Origin: CAZYCC01 sp964645985
GTDB taxonomy: Bacteria; Bacillota; Clostridia; Oscillospirales; CAG-272
Reading direction: 5' to 3'
Length of the DNA: 37,634 nucleotides
Assembly (NCBI GenBank): GCA_964645985.1
Contig: CAZYCC010000010.1
Coordinates: 1-37,634 of the forward strand
Numbering within the stretch: the stretch's first letter is position 1; every line of letters starts with the position of its first letter. Below are positions 17,874 to 26,222 of this stretch, piece by piece. The translations under genes were made by a program, and so were the position numbers. Below the pieces are notes generated by a model, which saw only the letters and a program-made list of their open reading frames with translations, made no database searches and was not told the origin of the DNA.

Positions 17874-18764
17874 ATGCATAGCCGAACCTCCGCGCCCGCG
17901 CGCGCCCTCGCGATGCTCCTCGCGCTGCTTTTCCTCGCGGGGCTTTGCCCTCCCGGGGTGACCTTTGCCGCCGCGGGGGAGGGGGAGGCGTTTGCTTTCA
18001 CGCTCCCCTTCGCCGTGACCGGCGCGCCCGGCGATGTCGCGCTCACCCCCCTTGAGGGTTCCCCCGAACCCTCCCCCGCCTCCTTCGAGCGCGCGCGGGA
18101 GGGCGTATTCACCGTCACTCTCCCCTCGGAGGGGGTATACCGCTATACCCTCTCTCAGTCGGGCAAGGACTCCGATACCGTTCGCCTTGACCGCACGACA
18201 TTCGAGGTGGAGGCGGTTGCCGTGCGCGGCGCCGATGGAACGCCGACCGTCACGCTCATTCTCAACCGCGCGGGAGATACGCACAAACTCGAAAGCAGCG
18301 AGGTCGTTTTCGCGAACACCGAGGCGAGCGCCTCCCTTCGCATATCGAAGACCGTCACCGGCGCGGGAGATCGGTCGCGCGAGTGGCATTTCACGCTCAC
18401 TTTAAGCGATCCCGTCACCGGCGCGCGCGGCGGCGTCGCTTTCACAAAAGGCGAAGCGTCCTTCACTCTGCGCAGCGGCGAGAGCCTGATAATTTCCGGT
18501 CTCTTCCCGGATGTCGCCTATACGGTCAGCGAGGAGGAGGCGAACCGCGACGGCTACAAGACGAGCGTCGCGGGCGAAGAGGGCGTTACCCGCGCGGGCG
18601 AGACGGTCGCGGTTTCCTTTGAGAACTACAAGGGCGGCGTTTTCGCCTCCCCGGGAACCGGCAGCTCTGCCGCCGCGGCGCTTCTCCTCGCCGCTTCTCT
18701 TATCCTCGCGCTGACGCTCATTCTCCTCGCCGCTCTCCGCCGCCGCCGCGATGGCGAGGACTGA
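17874..18764 (+). CDS. Minor/anchor pilin (FctB-like) with SPGTG signal
   Basis: A 296-residue exported protein with a signal peptide (ALAMLLALLFLAGLCPPGV) and two beta domains of pilin type. The first has FTLPFAVTG...GVYRYTLSQS. The second has LRISKTVTGAGDRSREWHF through VAYTVSEEE and VSFENYKGG, a SpaA/FctB-like pattern. The C-terminus is SPGTG (259-263), a long hydrophobic segment and RRRRDGED. This signal differs from the VPTG of the shaft and resembles the (S/P)PXTG motif used by clostridial SrtB for wall anchoring, so it may be the base subunit, as FctB is in group A Streptococcus. It follows the sortase by six bases and is the last gene before a terminator. Confidence 0.8.
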   Translation: MHSRTSAPARALAMLLALLFLAGLCPPGVTFAAAGEGEAFAFTLPFAVTGAPGDVALTPLEGSPEPSPASFERAREGVFTVTLPSEGVYRYTLSQSGKDSDTVRLDRTTFEVEAVAVRGADGTPTVTLILNRAGDTHKLESSEVVFANTEASASLRISKTVTGAGDRSREWHFTLTLSDPVTGARGGVAFTKGEASFTLRSGESLIISGLFPDVAYTVSEEEANRDGYKTSVAGEEGVTRAGETVAVSFENYKGGVFASPGTGSSAAAALLLAASLILALTLILLAALRRRRDGED

Positions 18765-18814
18765 CCCCGCGCTCTCGCGCCCTATTCTCGCGGCAAATTC
18801 GACTCGTCCCCGGC

Positions 18815-18841
18815 AAAACACCGCCCTGGCGGTGTTTTTTC
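18815..18841 (+). terminator. Intrinsic terminator of the pilus operon
   Basis: AACACCGC (18817-18824) and GCGGTGTT (18829-18836) form a perfect stem with a CCTG loop, preceded by AA and followed by a run of T. It lies about 50 bases after the anchor-pilin stop and separates the pilus operon from the polysaccharide cluster. Confidence 0.92.
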
Positions 18842-18891
18842 GCGCCCCCCGCGCTCTCCCACCCGCGCCTCCCCGCAAGACCCATCTCCTC

Positions 18892-18925
18892 CGGGGAGAA
18901 CGAGCGCGCGAGCGCGCTCTCCCCG
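18892..18925 (+). other. GC-rich hairpin upstream of the polysaccharide promoter
   Basis: CGGGGAGA (18892-18899) pairs with TCTCCCCG (18918-18925) around an alternating GCGC core. There is no T run. It may be a regulator target or simply the palindrome-rich character of this spacer; nothing else is recognisable between the terminator and the promoter. Confidence 0.4.
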
Positions 18926-18974
18926 CCGCGCCCCGGCAAGACCCTCTCGCCGCGCTCTTTTTCCTCCCGCTCGC

Positions 18975-19004
18975 TTGACAAGGGCGGGGGCGATGTGCTA
19001 TACT
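18975..19004 (+). promoter_or_regulatory. Sigma-A-type promoter of the polysaccharide cluster
   Basis: A perfect TTGACA (18975-18980) and TATACT (18999-19004) are separated by 18 bp, predicting a start near 19011 and a leader of about 70 nt. It is the only strong promoter seen for the whole tightly packed 19-37 kb cluster. Its -35 box coincides with a possible TTG start of the longer open frame, which argues that translation begins further down, at 19080. Confidence 0.85.
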
Positions 19005-19079
19005 TCGGGGAAGACTTGCGCGCCGCCGCGAGGTTTTCCCGCGCGCCCCCGCGCCTCCCGCGCCGATTTGTTTTTTCTT

Positions 19080-20249
19080 ATGCCCGAACCCGCTCGCATT
19101 CTCGCCGTGTTTTCCACGCTCGACCGGGGCGGCGCCGAGACGATGTTCATGGAGCTCTACCGCCATGTCGATCGCTCCCGCCTGCAGTTCGATTTCGTCA
19201 AGCACACGCCCGAGCCATGCGCCTACGAGCCCGAGATCGCCGCGCTCGGCGGGAGGGTCTACACCGCCCCCGCCTACCGCGTCGTCAATCACCTCTCGTA
19301 CCTGCGCTGGTGGAGGCGTTTTTTGCGGGAGCACGAGGAGCTGCGCGTCGTCCACGGGCATTATTTTACGGTCGCCTCCGTCTTCCTCGAGGAGGCGCGC
19401 CGCCGCCATCGCGTGACGATCGCCCACGCGCACAGCACGAAAGTGCCGATGCCGAAGAAGCCGCGCTCTCGCCTAAAAGCTCTCGCGCAGCTCTCGCTTA
19501 TCAAACGGCTCGAGAACTGTTCCGATTATCGTTTTGCCTGCTCCAAGGAGGCGGGCGAGTGGCTCTTCCCGACGCGCGGCTATACGCTTTTGCATAACGC
19601 CATCGACACCGCGCGCTTTCTCTTCTCACAAGAGGACCGCGAGAGCGCCCGCCGCGAGCTGGGGATTTCCCGGGGCGCCCCGGTCATCGGCACGGTCGGG
19701 CGGCTCGACGCGCAGAAAAACCCGCGCGGCATCGCCGAGATTTTCGCCGCGTTCCATGAGCGCGAGCCGCGCGCGCGCTTTCTCTGGGTGGGAGACGGTG
19801 TGCGCCTTGCCGACACCCGGGAGTACATCGCCCGCCTCGGCCTCACGGACGCTTTTCTTTTCACCGGCGTGCGCGCCGATGTGCCGCGCCTCCTTGCCGC
19901 GATGGATGTCTTCCTGCTGCCCTCCTTTTTTGAGGGGCTGAGTGTCGCCACCGTGGAGGCGCAAGCCGAAGGGCTGCCCACCCTTGTCAACGACCCTCTC
20001 CCGCACGAGGTGGCGCTGACTCCCTTATGTGAGTTTCTTCCCGAGAGCGACCGCGCCCGCTGGGCGGAGCGCATCGCCGCTCATCTCGCCTCCCCCGCCC
20101 CCCGCGCCGCCGCCTCCCGCGCCGCCGTGGAGCAGATCTGCGCCGCCGGGTACGACATCTCCGCCACCTCCGCTTATATGCAGGACTTTTACCTGCGCGC
20201 CGTGCGCGAGAACCTCGCCGAGAACCCCGGCGCGGTCTCCTCCCGCTAA
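19080..20249 (+). CDS. Glycosyltransferase family 4 (EpsF-like)
   Basis: A 389-residue GT-B glycosyltransferase, first gene of the polysaccharide cluster. It has the N-terminal LAVFSTLDRGGAETMF loop, VHGHYFTVASVF, the acceptor-side helix HAHSTKVP, VIGTVGRLDAQKNP at the second Rossmann domain, and the donor-binding E-x7-E (E285 and E293 in FFEGLSVATVEAQ). These fit the GT4 enzymes that extend capsule or exopolysaccharide repeat units from nucleotide sugars. The frame is open from 18975, but the promoter at 18975-19004 lies inside that extension and homology starts at MPEPARILAVF, so the ATG at 19080 is preferred. It follows a T-rich leader with no Shine-Dalgarno. Sugar specificity cannot be read from sequence. 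Confidence 0.88.
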   Translation: MPEPARILAVFSTLDRGGAETMFMELYRHVDRSRLQFDFVKHTPEPCAYEPEIAALGGRVYTAPAYRVVNHLSYLRWWRRFLREHEELRVVHGHYFTVASVFLEEARRRHRVTIAHAHSTKVPMPKKPRSRLKALAQLSLIKRLENCSDYRFACSKEAGEWLFPTRGYTLLHNAIDTARFLFSQEDRESARRELGISRGAPVIGTVGRLDAQKNPRGIAEIFAAFHEREPRARFLWVGDGVRLADTREYIARLGLTDAFLFTGVRADVPRLLAAMDVFLLPSFFEGLSVATVEAQAEGLPTLVNDPLPHEVALTPLCEFLPESDRARWAERIAAHLASPAPRAAASRAAVEQICAAGYDISATSAYMQDFYLRAVRENLAENPGAVSSR

Positions 20250-20282
20250 CCCGCCGCTTGCTCCCCTCCAAAGGACGCCGGT

Positions 20283-21401
20283 TTGAATTTTACAAGGTAC
20301 TTCTCCAAATATATCTACGTCCTCCTCTGGCTGGGGCTTGCCGCTCTCCTCTACCAATACGGGGGGCTGCGCCGGCGGGAGACGGTGTGCGGCGTGGAGG
20401 AGCAGCGCCCCAAGTGGTGGTTCGCGCTGCTCGTCTTCTTCCCGGTTTTTTACATGGCGGTGACCCGCGGCACCTTCGCCGACACAAACGCCTATCTACA
20501 CTCTTTCTACTCCATCACCGCCACATGGCAGGACATCCCGCGCGTGATGGCGGGCGTTGAGAAGGATCCGGGTTTCGCGCTCTATAACCTCGTCATTAAG
20601 CAGTTCATCGGCAACGACAATATCCTCTACCTCGGCTCCATCGCCCTCATTCAGAGCCTCTGCCTCGTCTCCTCCTTTCGCAAATACTCCCCGAGCTACA
20701 TCACCTCGGTTTTCCTCTTTGTCGCTTCGAGCGACTACATCTCGTGGATGTTCAACGGGATGCGTCAGTTCATCGCGGTAAGCCTAATTTTCGCCGCCCT
20801 GCCGCTGATGATCGAGCGCAAGTATGTGCGGCTCTTCCTCGTTATTCTCCTCGCCTCGTCCTTCCACCGCTCGGCGCTGATTATGATCCCCTGCGTCATC
20901 ATCGCGCAGGGGCGAGCGTGGAACTGGCGCACCATTCTCTCCATTCTCTTTGTCATCCTCGCGGTGGTCTTCGTGGGCGAATTTACCGAGATCCTAGACA
21001 CCTCCCTTGAGGATACGCAGTATAACAACGTGGTGAGCGACTACACCGCCTTCGGAGACGATGGCACTCACCCCCTGCGCGTCCTTGTCTACTCGATCCC
21101 CGCGCTCATCGCCTTTATCTACCGCCGCCGTTTCCGCGAGGAGGCGACCCCGCTCATTAACTTCTGCATCAATATGTCGATCCTCACGGCGGGGATCTAC
21201 CTCATCTCGATGGTCACCTCCGGCATCTATATGGGCCGCGTGCCGATCTACACTTCCCTCTTCAGCTATATCCTCCTGCCCTGGGAGCTCAACCGCCTCT
21301 TCACCGGCAGCTCGCGCAAGATCGCCTACGCCGTGATGATTCTCCTCTACCTCGCTTTTTACCTCATTCAGGTAAACCCGCTGCTCTATCCGCGCTTCTA
21401 A
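20283..21401 (+). CDS. epsG: EpsG-family polysaccharide polymerase
   Basis: A 372-residue polytopic membrane protein with about ten hydrophobic segments. It matches the EpsG family (Wzy-like polymerase of exopolysaccharide and capsule clusters): an early TRGTFADTNAYLHSF stretch, a KDPGFALYN motif, then WMFNGMRQFIAVSLIF, and SSFHRSALIMIP. It should join lipid-linked repeat units at the outer membrane face. The start is a TTG at 20283, supported by AAAGGA at 20270-20275 seven bases upstream; no ATG fits as well. It sits between two glycosyltransferase genes, in the usual place for a polymerase. Confidence 0.85.
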   Translation: MNFTRYFSKYIYVLLWLGLAALLYQYGGLRRRETVCGVEEQRPKWWFALLVFFPVFYMAVTRGTFADTNAYLHSFYSITATWQDIPRVMAGVEKDPGFALYNLVIKQFIGNDNILYLGSIALIQSLCLVSSFRKYSPSYITSVFLFVASSDYISWMFNGMRQFIAVSLIFAALPLMIERKYVRLFLVILLASSFHRSALIMIPCVIIAQGRAWNWRTILSILFVILAVVFVGEFTEILDTSLEDTQYNNVVSDYTAFGDDGTHPLRVLVYSIPALIAFIYRRRFREEATPLINFCINMSILTAGIYLISMVTSGIYMGRVPIYTSLFSYILLPWELNRLFTGSSRKIAYAVMILLYLAFYLIQVNPLLYPRF

Positions 21402-21414
21402 GAGCGCGCCTGCC

Positions 21415-22299
21415 ATGCCCCTGCTCACCGTTTTCACCCCCGCCTATAACCGCGACTACAGTCTCCCGCGCACCTATGAGTCTCTTCGCGCGCAGGACTG
21501 CCTCGATTTCGTTTGGCTCGTGGTCGACGACGGCAGCACCGACGGCACGGCGCAGCTCGTTTCGCGCTGGCAGCGCGAGGAGACCTCTTTTGAGATTCGC
21601 TACATCCACAAGGAAAACGGCGGCATGCACACCGCGCATAACGCCGCCTACGAGGTTATCGACACAGAGCTCAACGTCTGTATCGACAGCGATGACGCGC
21701 TCGCGCCCGGCGCCGTGCGCAAAATCAAGGAGAAGTGGGAGGCGGTGCGCGAGCGCGGCTACGCCGGCATCATCGCGCTCGACGCCGATATGGCGAGCGG
21801 GGAGGTCATCGGCAAGGGCTTCCCCGAGGGGATGAACGAGACCACCTTGGGCGGCTACTACGCGGCGGGAGGCAAGGGCGACAAGAAGCTCGTCTACCGC
21901 ACCGATGTCGTGCGGCAATACCCCCCATACCCGGTCTTCGAGGGGGAGGTTTTCGTCCCGCTTGGCTGTCTGTACTCCGATATTGACCGGGACTACAAGC
22001 TCGCCGTCCTAAACGAGGTGCTCTGCCTTGTTGAGTATATGGAAGACGGCTCGACGCGCAATATGCTCCGGCAATATAAGCGCAGCCCGCGCGGCTTTGC
22101 CTACAGCCGCCTGCAGGCAATGCGAGCTCAAACCTCAAAAAAGGCGCTCTTTCGCACCTGCATTCACTATGTGTCAAGCAGCCTGCTCTGCCATAACCGC
22201 CGCTTTCTCGCCGAGTCTCCCCGCAAGGGGATGACCCTGCTCGCCTTCCCCTTCGGCCTCGCCCTCACTCTCCTCATTAAGATAAAAGTCCGCGATTAA
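21415..22299 (+). CDS. Glycosyltransferase family 2
   Basis: A 294-residue GT-A enzyme. It begins LLTVFTPAYNRDYSLPRTYE, with the nucleotide-binding VVDDGSTDGT (D38, D39) and the metal-binding DSDD (91-94). The middle KENGGMHTAHNAAYEV fits GT2 enzymes that add sugars to a growing lipid-linked repeat unit in the cytoplasm. A C-terminal hydrophobic and basic stretch (LLAFPFGLALTLLIKIKV) may touch the membrane. It starts 13 bases after the EpsG-like gene without a clear Shine-Dalgarno. Donor and acceptor are unknown. Confidence 0.88.
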   Translation: MPLLTVFTPAYNRDYSLPRTYESLRAQDCLDFVWLVVDDGSTDGTAQLVSRWQREETSFEIRYIHKENGGMHTAHNAAYEVIDTELNVCIDSDDALAPGAVRKIKEKWEAVRERGYAGIIALDADMASGEVIGKGFPEGMNETTLGGYYAAGGKGDKKLVYRTDVVRQYPPYPVFEGEVFVPLGCLYSDIDRDYKLAVLNEVLCLVEYMEDGSTRNMLRQYKRSPRGFAYSRLQAMRAQTSKKALFRTCIHYVSSSLLCHNRRFLAESPRKGMTLLAFPFGLALTLLIKIKVRD

Positions 22300-22315
22300 C
22301 CTACAGGTGTTTTCT

Positions 22316-23278
22316 ATGCCCCCGCTTCGCCGCCACAAGGTCGCGATGATCCTCTTCTACTTCGGCGCGGTGCCCCCCTTCTTCGATTTGTGGCGCCGCT
22401 CCGCCGAGGCAAACGAGGACTTCGACTTCCTCATCTACACCGATATGGCCCTCCCTGTCCCCGCGGGCTCTAACGTGCGCGTTATGCCGACAACGTGGGA
22501 CGCGTGGCGCGAGCGCGTTCGCGAAAGGCTCGGAGAGAGGCGCCTCGTCCTTAACGCGCCCTACAAGATGACCGACTACCGCACGGCGCTCGGCAAGGTC
22601 GTGGAGGAGGACATCGCGGGGTACGACTTCTTCGGCGTGGGCGATATGGATGTTATTTACGGGGATCTCAGTGATTTTATCACCGACGACCTGCTCGACT
22701 CCTACGATCGCCTCTTCTACCACGGGCATTTTCAGCTCTACCGCAACACCGAGAAGATGCGCAGCCTTTACCGCGCCGAGTACCCGCATATCCTCACCTT
22801 CCGCTATGTGAAGTCGACCCGCTACATCTGCCATAGCGATGAGAGCGGTGCCTGCGCGTGGGCGTCCGAGTACGACCCCACGGTGAGAATGTATTTTGAC
22901 TGGCTCTTTTACGACCCGCCCTTCCGCTACTACAAGTTCCGCGAGGGCAAGACCGAGGACGAGGCGTACTGCCTCTGGAGGGGCGGCAAGCTCACGCTCC
23001 ACCACGCGGGCGGCGGCGAGAGGGAGCTGCTCTACATTCACCTCCAGCATCGCAAAATGACCGACGAGCACCATAGTGACCGCGCCTTCGCCATTTTGCG
23101 CACCGTCTTTGCCGATGTTGACCGCGTCCCCGAAATTCTCGCCTCGCACGACCCCGCCGAGGACGGCTGGACCGAGAGCAAGAACAAGGCGATTGCCCGC
23201 GGGCACTGGAAAAAATTGGGAAAGGGAAACGTTCGCTTTCTCCTTTACCGCAAGCTCCACCGCATTCGCTCCAAGTAA
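22316..23278 (+). CDS. DUF6625-like glycosyltransferase-related protein (copy 1)
   Basis: A 320-residue cytoplasmic protein resembling the DUF6625 family found in capsule clusters: KVAMILFYFGAVPPFFDLW at the start, DFLIYTDM, YKMTDYRTALG, and a GVGDMDVIYGDL motif whose Asp residues recall a DxD sugar-nucleotide site. The repeat-unit role is inferred from family and place. The ATG at 22316 is preferred over the GTG at 22307 because GGTG lies six bases upstream of it. A diverged second copy sits at 31704-32775, but only that one carries a poly-G tract. This copy is intact and should be constitutively expressed. Confidence 0.72.
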   Translation: MPPLRRHKVAMILFYFGAVPPFFDLWRRSAEANEDFDFLIYTDMALPVPAGSNVRVMPTTWDAWRERVRERLGERRLVLNAPYKMTDYRTALGKVVEEDIAGYDFFGVGDMDVIYGDLSDFITDDLLDSYDRLFYHGHFQLYRNTEKMRSLYRAEYPHILTFRYVKSTRYICHSDESGACAWASEYDPTVRMYFDWLFYDPPFRYYKFREGKTEDEAYCLWRGGKLTLHHAGGGERELLYIHLQHRKMTDEHHSDRAFAILRTVFADVDRVPEILASHDPAEDGWTESKNKAIARGHWKKLGKGNVRFLLYRKLHRIRSK

Positions 23279-23286
23279 AAGCTCCC

Positions 23287-24376
23287 ATGCGAAAAAACTA
23301 CCCCTTCGCCTCTTGGCTGCGCGCGTTTGCGGTTCTGAGTATTCTTTACTGCCACCTTGTCGCCGGCGCTCAAAGCCCCCTCATCCGGTTGACCGGTGCC
23401 GTCTTTAATATCGGCGTGCAGATTTTCGTCATCCTGTCCGGTTTCCTATTTGGGACGCAGTTCGCCCGCGCCGAGTCTGCCCGCGCCGAGTCTGCCCGGG
23501 CAGAGTCTGCCCGAGCCGAGTCGGGGGGGGGGTGGCCTTTCCGCACGGAGTTTTTATAAGCGCCGCGCGAGGCGCATTTTCATCCCCTATTGGCTCTTCC
23601 TCGCGGTCCTCGCTCTCGTTTGGGTGGCGGTCGGGCGCGCGCGCGGGCTGCTCTCGCTGCGCTGGCTCGCCCTGATTTTCGGAATGCAGGGGTCGGTCGT
23701 TATTGTCCTCGGCGCGGATCACACCTGGTTCATTACGCCCATTCTCATTTCCTACGCGATCACCCCGCTCCTGCACCGCCTCTCGCTTTGGCTAGACCAC
23801 GGGCGCGGCAAGCTCGCCTTGCGCGCGGCTCTCCTTTTCACTCCGCTCCTTCTCGACCCGCTGCTGAGCGCCCTCGTCCCGCCCGCCTTCCTCTCCACCC
23901 TCTCCTGCCCGGTCGTCTTCTACATCCTCGCCCTTTTCCTTGGAGAGCGCTTCGAGAGCGTACATATCCGCCGCCCTCACGCCGCCCTTGCCGCCGCGGG
24001 AATCATCCTCGCCTTCGGAGCGCGGCTCGTGGCGCGCCATTTCATCGACGGCACGATTTGGTACGACCGCGTCATTGTGCAGTATACTCACGGCATTGCC
24101 GCCTTCTGTATCTTCACGCTCTTTGCTTATTTCCTGAACCGCGCCGCCCCGCCAAAAGCAGTGCGCGGCATCAACCGCGTGAGCTTTGAGATTTACCTCT
24201 ACCACGCGATGTTCACCTTCGGCCCGCTCAAGCTCCTTGGCGCGACAGGCGTTTGGCCGCTCGACTGCCTCCTCGTCATTGCCGCGACTCTCGCCCTCGC
24301 CATCCCCGCAAACCTCCTCACCACATGGGTGACAAAGAGGATAGAGCGAAGGAAACCCGCTCCCGCCCCGGCATAA
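23287..24376 (+). CDS. Acyltransferase-3 membrane protein, out of frame at a G10 tract (phase OFF)
   Basis: An integral-membrane O-acyltransferase of the acyltransferase-3 (OafA/OatA-type) family, which adds acetyl or similar groups to surface sugars. The first 79 codons read ASWLRAFAVLSILYCHLVAG and VFVILSGFLFG-like sequence (QIFVILSGFLFG), then four ARAES repeats and a run of G at 23523-23532. After the run the reading continues only in another frame: SFYKRRARRIFIPYWLF, HTWFITPILISY, FEIYLYHAMF and about eight more spans. As assembled the product stops after 90 residues. Losing one G (G9) or gaining two (G12) gives a normal 362-residue enzyme. The tract lies in the loop before the RIFIPYW span, where a variable poly-Gly linker should be harmless. 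I infer phase variation; a homopolymer assembly error is the alternative. Confidence 0.82.
23464..23523 (+). repeat. Four tandem 15-bp repeats encoding ARAES
   Basis: Units at 23464, 23479, 23494 and 23509 follow GCCCGCGCCGAGTCT; the first two are identical and the later two differ by a few bases. They keep frame and code for the pentapeptide ARAES four times, directly abutting the G10 tract. Copy number could vary without a frameshift. Confidence 0.9.
23523..23532 (+). repeat. Poly-G tract (G10), gene out of frame
   Basis: Ten consecutive G on the coding strand inside an acyltransferase-3 gene. The upstream and downstream halves of the protein are in frames differing by one base exactly here. 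Confidence 0.9.
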
Positions 24377-24402
24377 CGCCCGCCGACCCCACCTCCACGC
24401 CT

Positions 24403-25224
24403 ATGATTCCCCAGGTCATTCACTACTGCTGGTTCGGCGGCAAGCCCCTGCCGCGCTCGGCGCGCAAATACATCGCGAGCTGGCGCCGCTTCTTCCCGGG
24501 ATATGAAATTCGCGAGTGGAACGAGACCAACTACAACGTGCGCGCGATCCCCTACACCGCGGCGGCGTATGACGCGGGCAAGTTCGCCTTCGTTAGCGAC
24601 TACGCCCGCTTCGACATCCTTTACCGCGAGGGCGGGGTCTATTTCGACACCGATGTCGAGGTGATCGCTCCGTTCGATGACATTCTCGCGCGCGGCGCCT
24701 TCATGGGCTGCGAGCGCGACGGATCCGCTCCCGCTCCCGCCCCCGGCGGCGGGGCGCGCGGCGGGAACAGTGACGGGAATACCGGCTCTGTTTCCTTGGA
24801 AACAGAGGGGATTTGCGGCGGCAGAGAATCTGCCACCGCAAATCCGGGGCTGGGCATAGCCACAGCCCCGGGGCTGGGCATATACAAAGAAATTTTGGAA
24901 AAATACCGCGCGTCGGTCTATCACCCCGGTGATGCGGGGCTCGTTGTACCTTATGCGACGCAGGTTCTGCGCGCGCATGGGCTGCGCGATGTCGCCGGGA
25001 TACAGCAAGTGGAGGAGATCACCGTCTACCCCTCCGACTACTTCAACCCGCTCGACAGCGCGACCGGCGCCCTCCATAAAACCGCGAACACCCGCTCGAT
25101 CCACCACTACACGGCATCCTGGCTTCCGCGATCGGCGCGGCTGCGCGTGAAGATGGCCCGCCCCTTCCACCGCGTCTTCGGCGAGGACTGCTTTTCCTTC
25201 CTCAAGAGAGGGGGCGGGAAATGA
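24403..25224 (+). CDS. GT32-type glycosyltransferase with an in-frame hairpin-rich insert
   Basis: A 273-residue enzyme of the Gly_transf_sug / GT32 (capsular polysaccharide synthesis, Och1-like) type. It starts IPQVIHYCWFGGKPLP, has REWNETNYNV, VSDYARFDILYREGG and the metal-binding DTD (82-84) in YFDTDVEV, then NPGLGIATAPG and a C-terminal HHYTASWLP motif. Between MGCE and NPGLG, where relatives have only a few residues, sits a roughly 40-residue Gly/Pro/Ser-rich stretch (about 106-147). Its DNA (24735-24871) folds into four consecutive stem-loops. The frame is kept, so the enzyme may still work. The ATG at 24403 has no Shine-Dalgarno; the stop overlaps the next start (ATGA). Confidence 0.82.
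   Translation: MIPQVIHYCWFGGKPLPRSARKYIASWRRFFPGYEIREWNETNYNVRAIPYTAAAYDAGKFAFVSDYARFDILYREGGVYFDTDVEVIAPFDDILARGAFMGCERDGSAPAPAPGGGARGGNSDGNTGSVSLETEGICGGRESATANPGLGIATAPGLGIYKEILEKYRASVYHPGDAGLVVPYATQVLRAHGLRDVAGIQQVEEITVYPSDYFNPLDSATGALHKTANTRSIHHYTASWLPRSARLRVKMARPFHRVFGEDCFSFLKRGGGK
24735..24871. repeat. Cluster of four consecutive palindromes inside the GT32 gene
   Basis: Hairpin 1: TCCCGCC (24735-24741) with GGCGGGA (24760-24766). Hairpin 2: CTCTGTTTCC (24786-24795) with its exact complement at 24798-24807. Hairpin 3: ATTTGCGG-C-GGCAGA (24811-24825) with TCTGCC-A-CCGCAAAT (24829-24843), one mismatch. Hairpin 4: CCGGGGCTGGGC (24844-24855) with the complement ending at 24871, one bulge. 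The last three abut almost base to base. This looks like an inserted palindromic element or a deliberate mRNA structure. Confidence 0.75.
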
Positions 25225-26216
25225 GCCTCACCTACTCGGTCGCCATCCGCACCTTGGGGCGCGCCGGCGAGAAGTACAATGCGCTCCTCGAGAGCATTCG
25301 CCGCAGCTCCCGAGCGCCCGAGAAGGTGGTCGTCGTCCTCCCGGAGGGGGTAGACCCGCCGCGGGAGCGCCTGGGGTGCGAGGAGTTCGTTTTTTGCGAG
25401 AAGAGTATGATAGGGCAGCGCATCGCCGCCCTGCCGCACATCTCCTCCGACTGCACTCTCTTCCTCGACGACGATGTCGCCTTCGACGAAAACTTCGTCG
25501 CAAAGCTCCTTGAACCCATCGAGCAGGGTCTCTTCGACTGCGCGATCGGGCCGCTTTTTTCCTTTTTCCCAAGGAGCCGCGCGGGCGCGCTCGCCGGCTT
25601 TCTGATGGGCTCTCCCGCCCTCTCGCTCTTTCGGCGCGACTATTATGTGAAGATTTTGAGGGACGGCGGCTGGTCTTACCACACCTTTGATACCTCGGTC
25701 AAGCGCTACTACCCCACCGAGTCCTTCGCGTGGACGCTCTTCCTCATCCGCACAGACGTGATGCGCGCTCTGCGCATGGAGGACGAGCAGCCTTGGCTCG
25801 AGCGCTTCGGCTACGCCTGCGGCGATGACCGCGTGATGGCGTATAAGCTCGTCAAGATGGGCTACTCCGCCTGCTGCGTCTCCAACGCCCTCTACACGCA
25901 TAACGACGCGCGCACCTCAACCGCCGGGAGCGGCCTACCGGACACCACGCCGAGCTTCTGCATGACCTATATGCACCGCGTTTTCTGGCAGCGGTTCATT
26001 CAAGACCTTGAGAAAAATCCCCTGCGTCGCGCGCAGAACCGCGCCTGCCTCTGCTACTACGAGGCCGCCTCCGCCCTCTACCGAGCCTTGAAGAGCCTCT
26101 CCCCGCGCAACCGCCCCTATAATAAGGCGGCGCGCGAGGGATTTCGCGAGGGAGCGCGCTTTACGCGCGGGGAGGAGTACGCCGCGCTCCCGCCGATTAG
26201 CGGAAAGGAGGAGTGA
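25221..26216 (+). CDS. Glycosyltransferase family 2-like
   Basis: A 331-residue GT-A type protein. It begins TYSVAIRTLGRAGEKYNALL, with VVVVLPEGVD and the metal-site FLDDDVAF (D83-D85). Later come TESFAWTLFLIRTDV, GDDRVMAYKLVKMGYSA and HNDARTSTAG, which fit the back half of capsule GT2 enzymes. It overlaps the stop of the GT32 gene by four bases. A purine-rich GAGAGGGGG lies about eight bases before the start. Substrate unknown; a repeat-unit glycosyltransferase by context. Confidence 0.78.
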   Translation: MSLTYSVAIRTLGRAGEKYNALLESIRRSSRAPEKVVVVLPEGVDPPRERLGCEEFVFCEKSMIGQRIAALPHISSDCTLFLDDDVAFDENFVAKLLEPIEQGLFDCAIGPLFSFFPRSRAGALAGFLMGSPALSLFRRDYYVKILRDGGWSYHTFDTSVKRYYPTESFAWTLFLIRTDVMRALRMEDEQPWLERFGYACGDDRVMAYKLVKMGYSACCVSNALYTHNDARTSTAGSGLPDTTPSFCMTYMHRVFWQRFIQDLEKNPLRRAQNRACLCYYEAASALYRALKSLSPRNRPYNKAAREGFREGARFTRGEEYAALPPISGKEE

Positions 26217-26222
26217 GCGTTT

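Noticed and set aside
18975..19079. N-terminal extension of the first GT4 gene from the TTG at 18975
   Set aside because: The TTG is part of a perfect -35 box with a matching -10 at 18999, so the extension would not be transcribed in full; homology starts at 19080.
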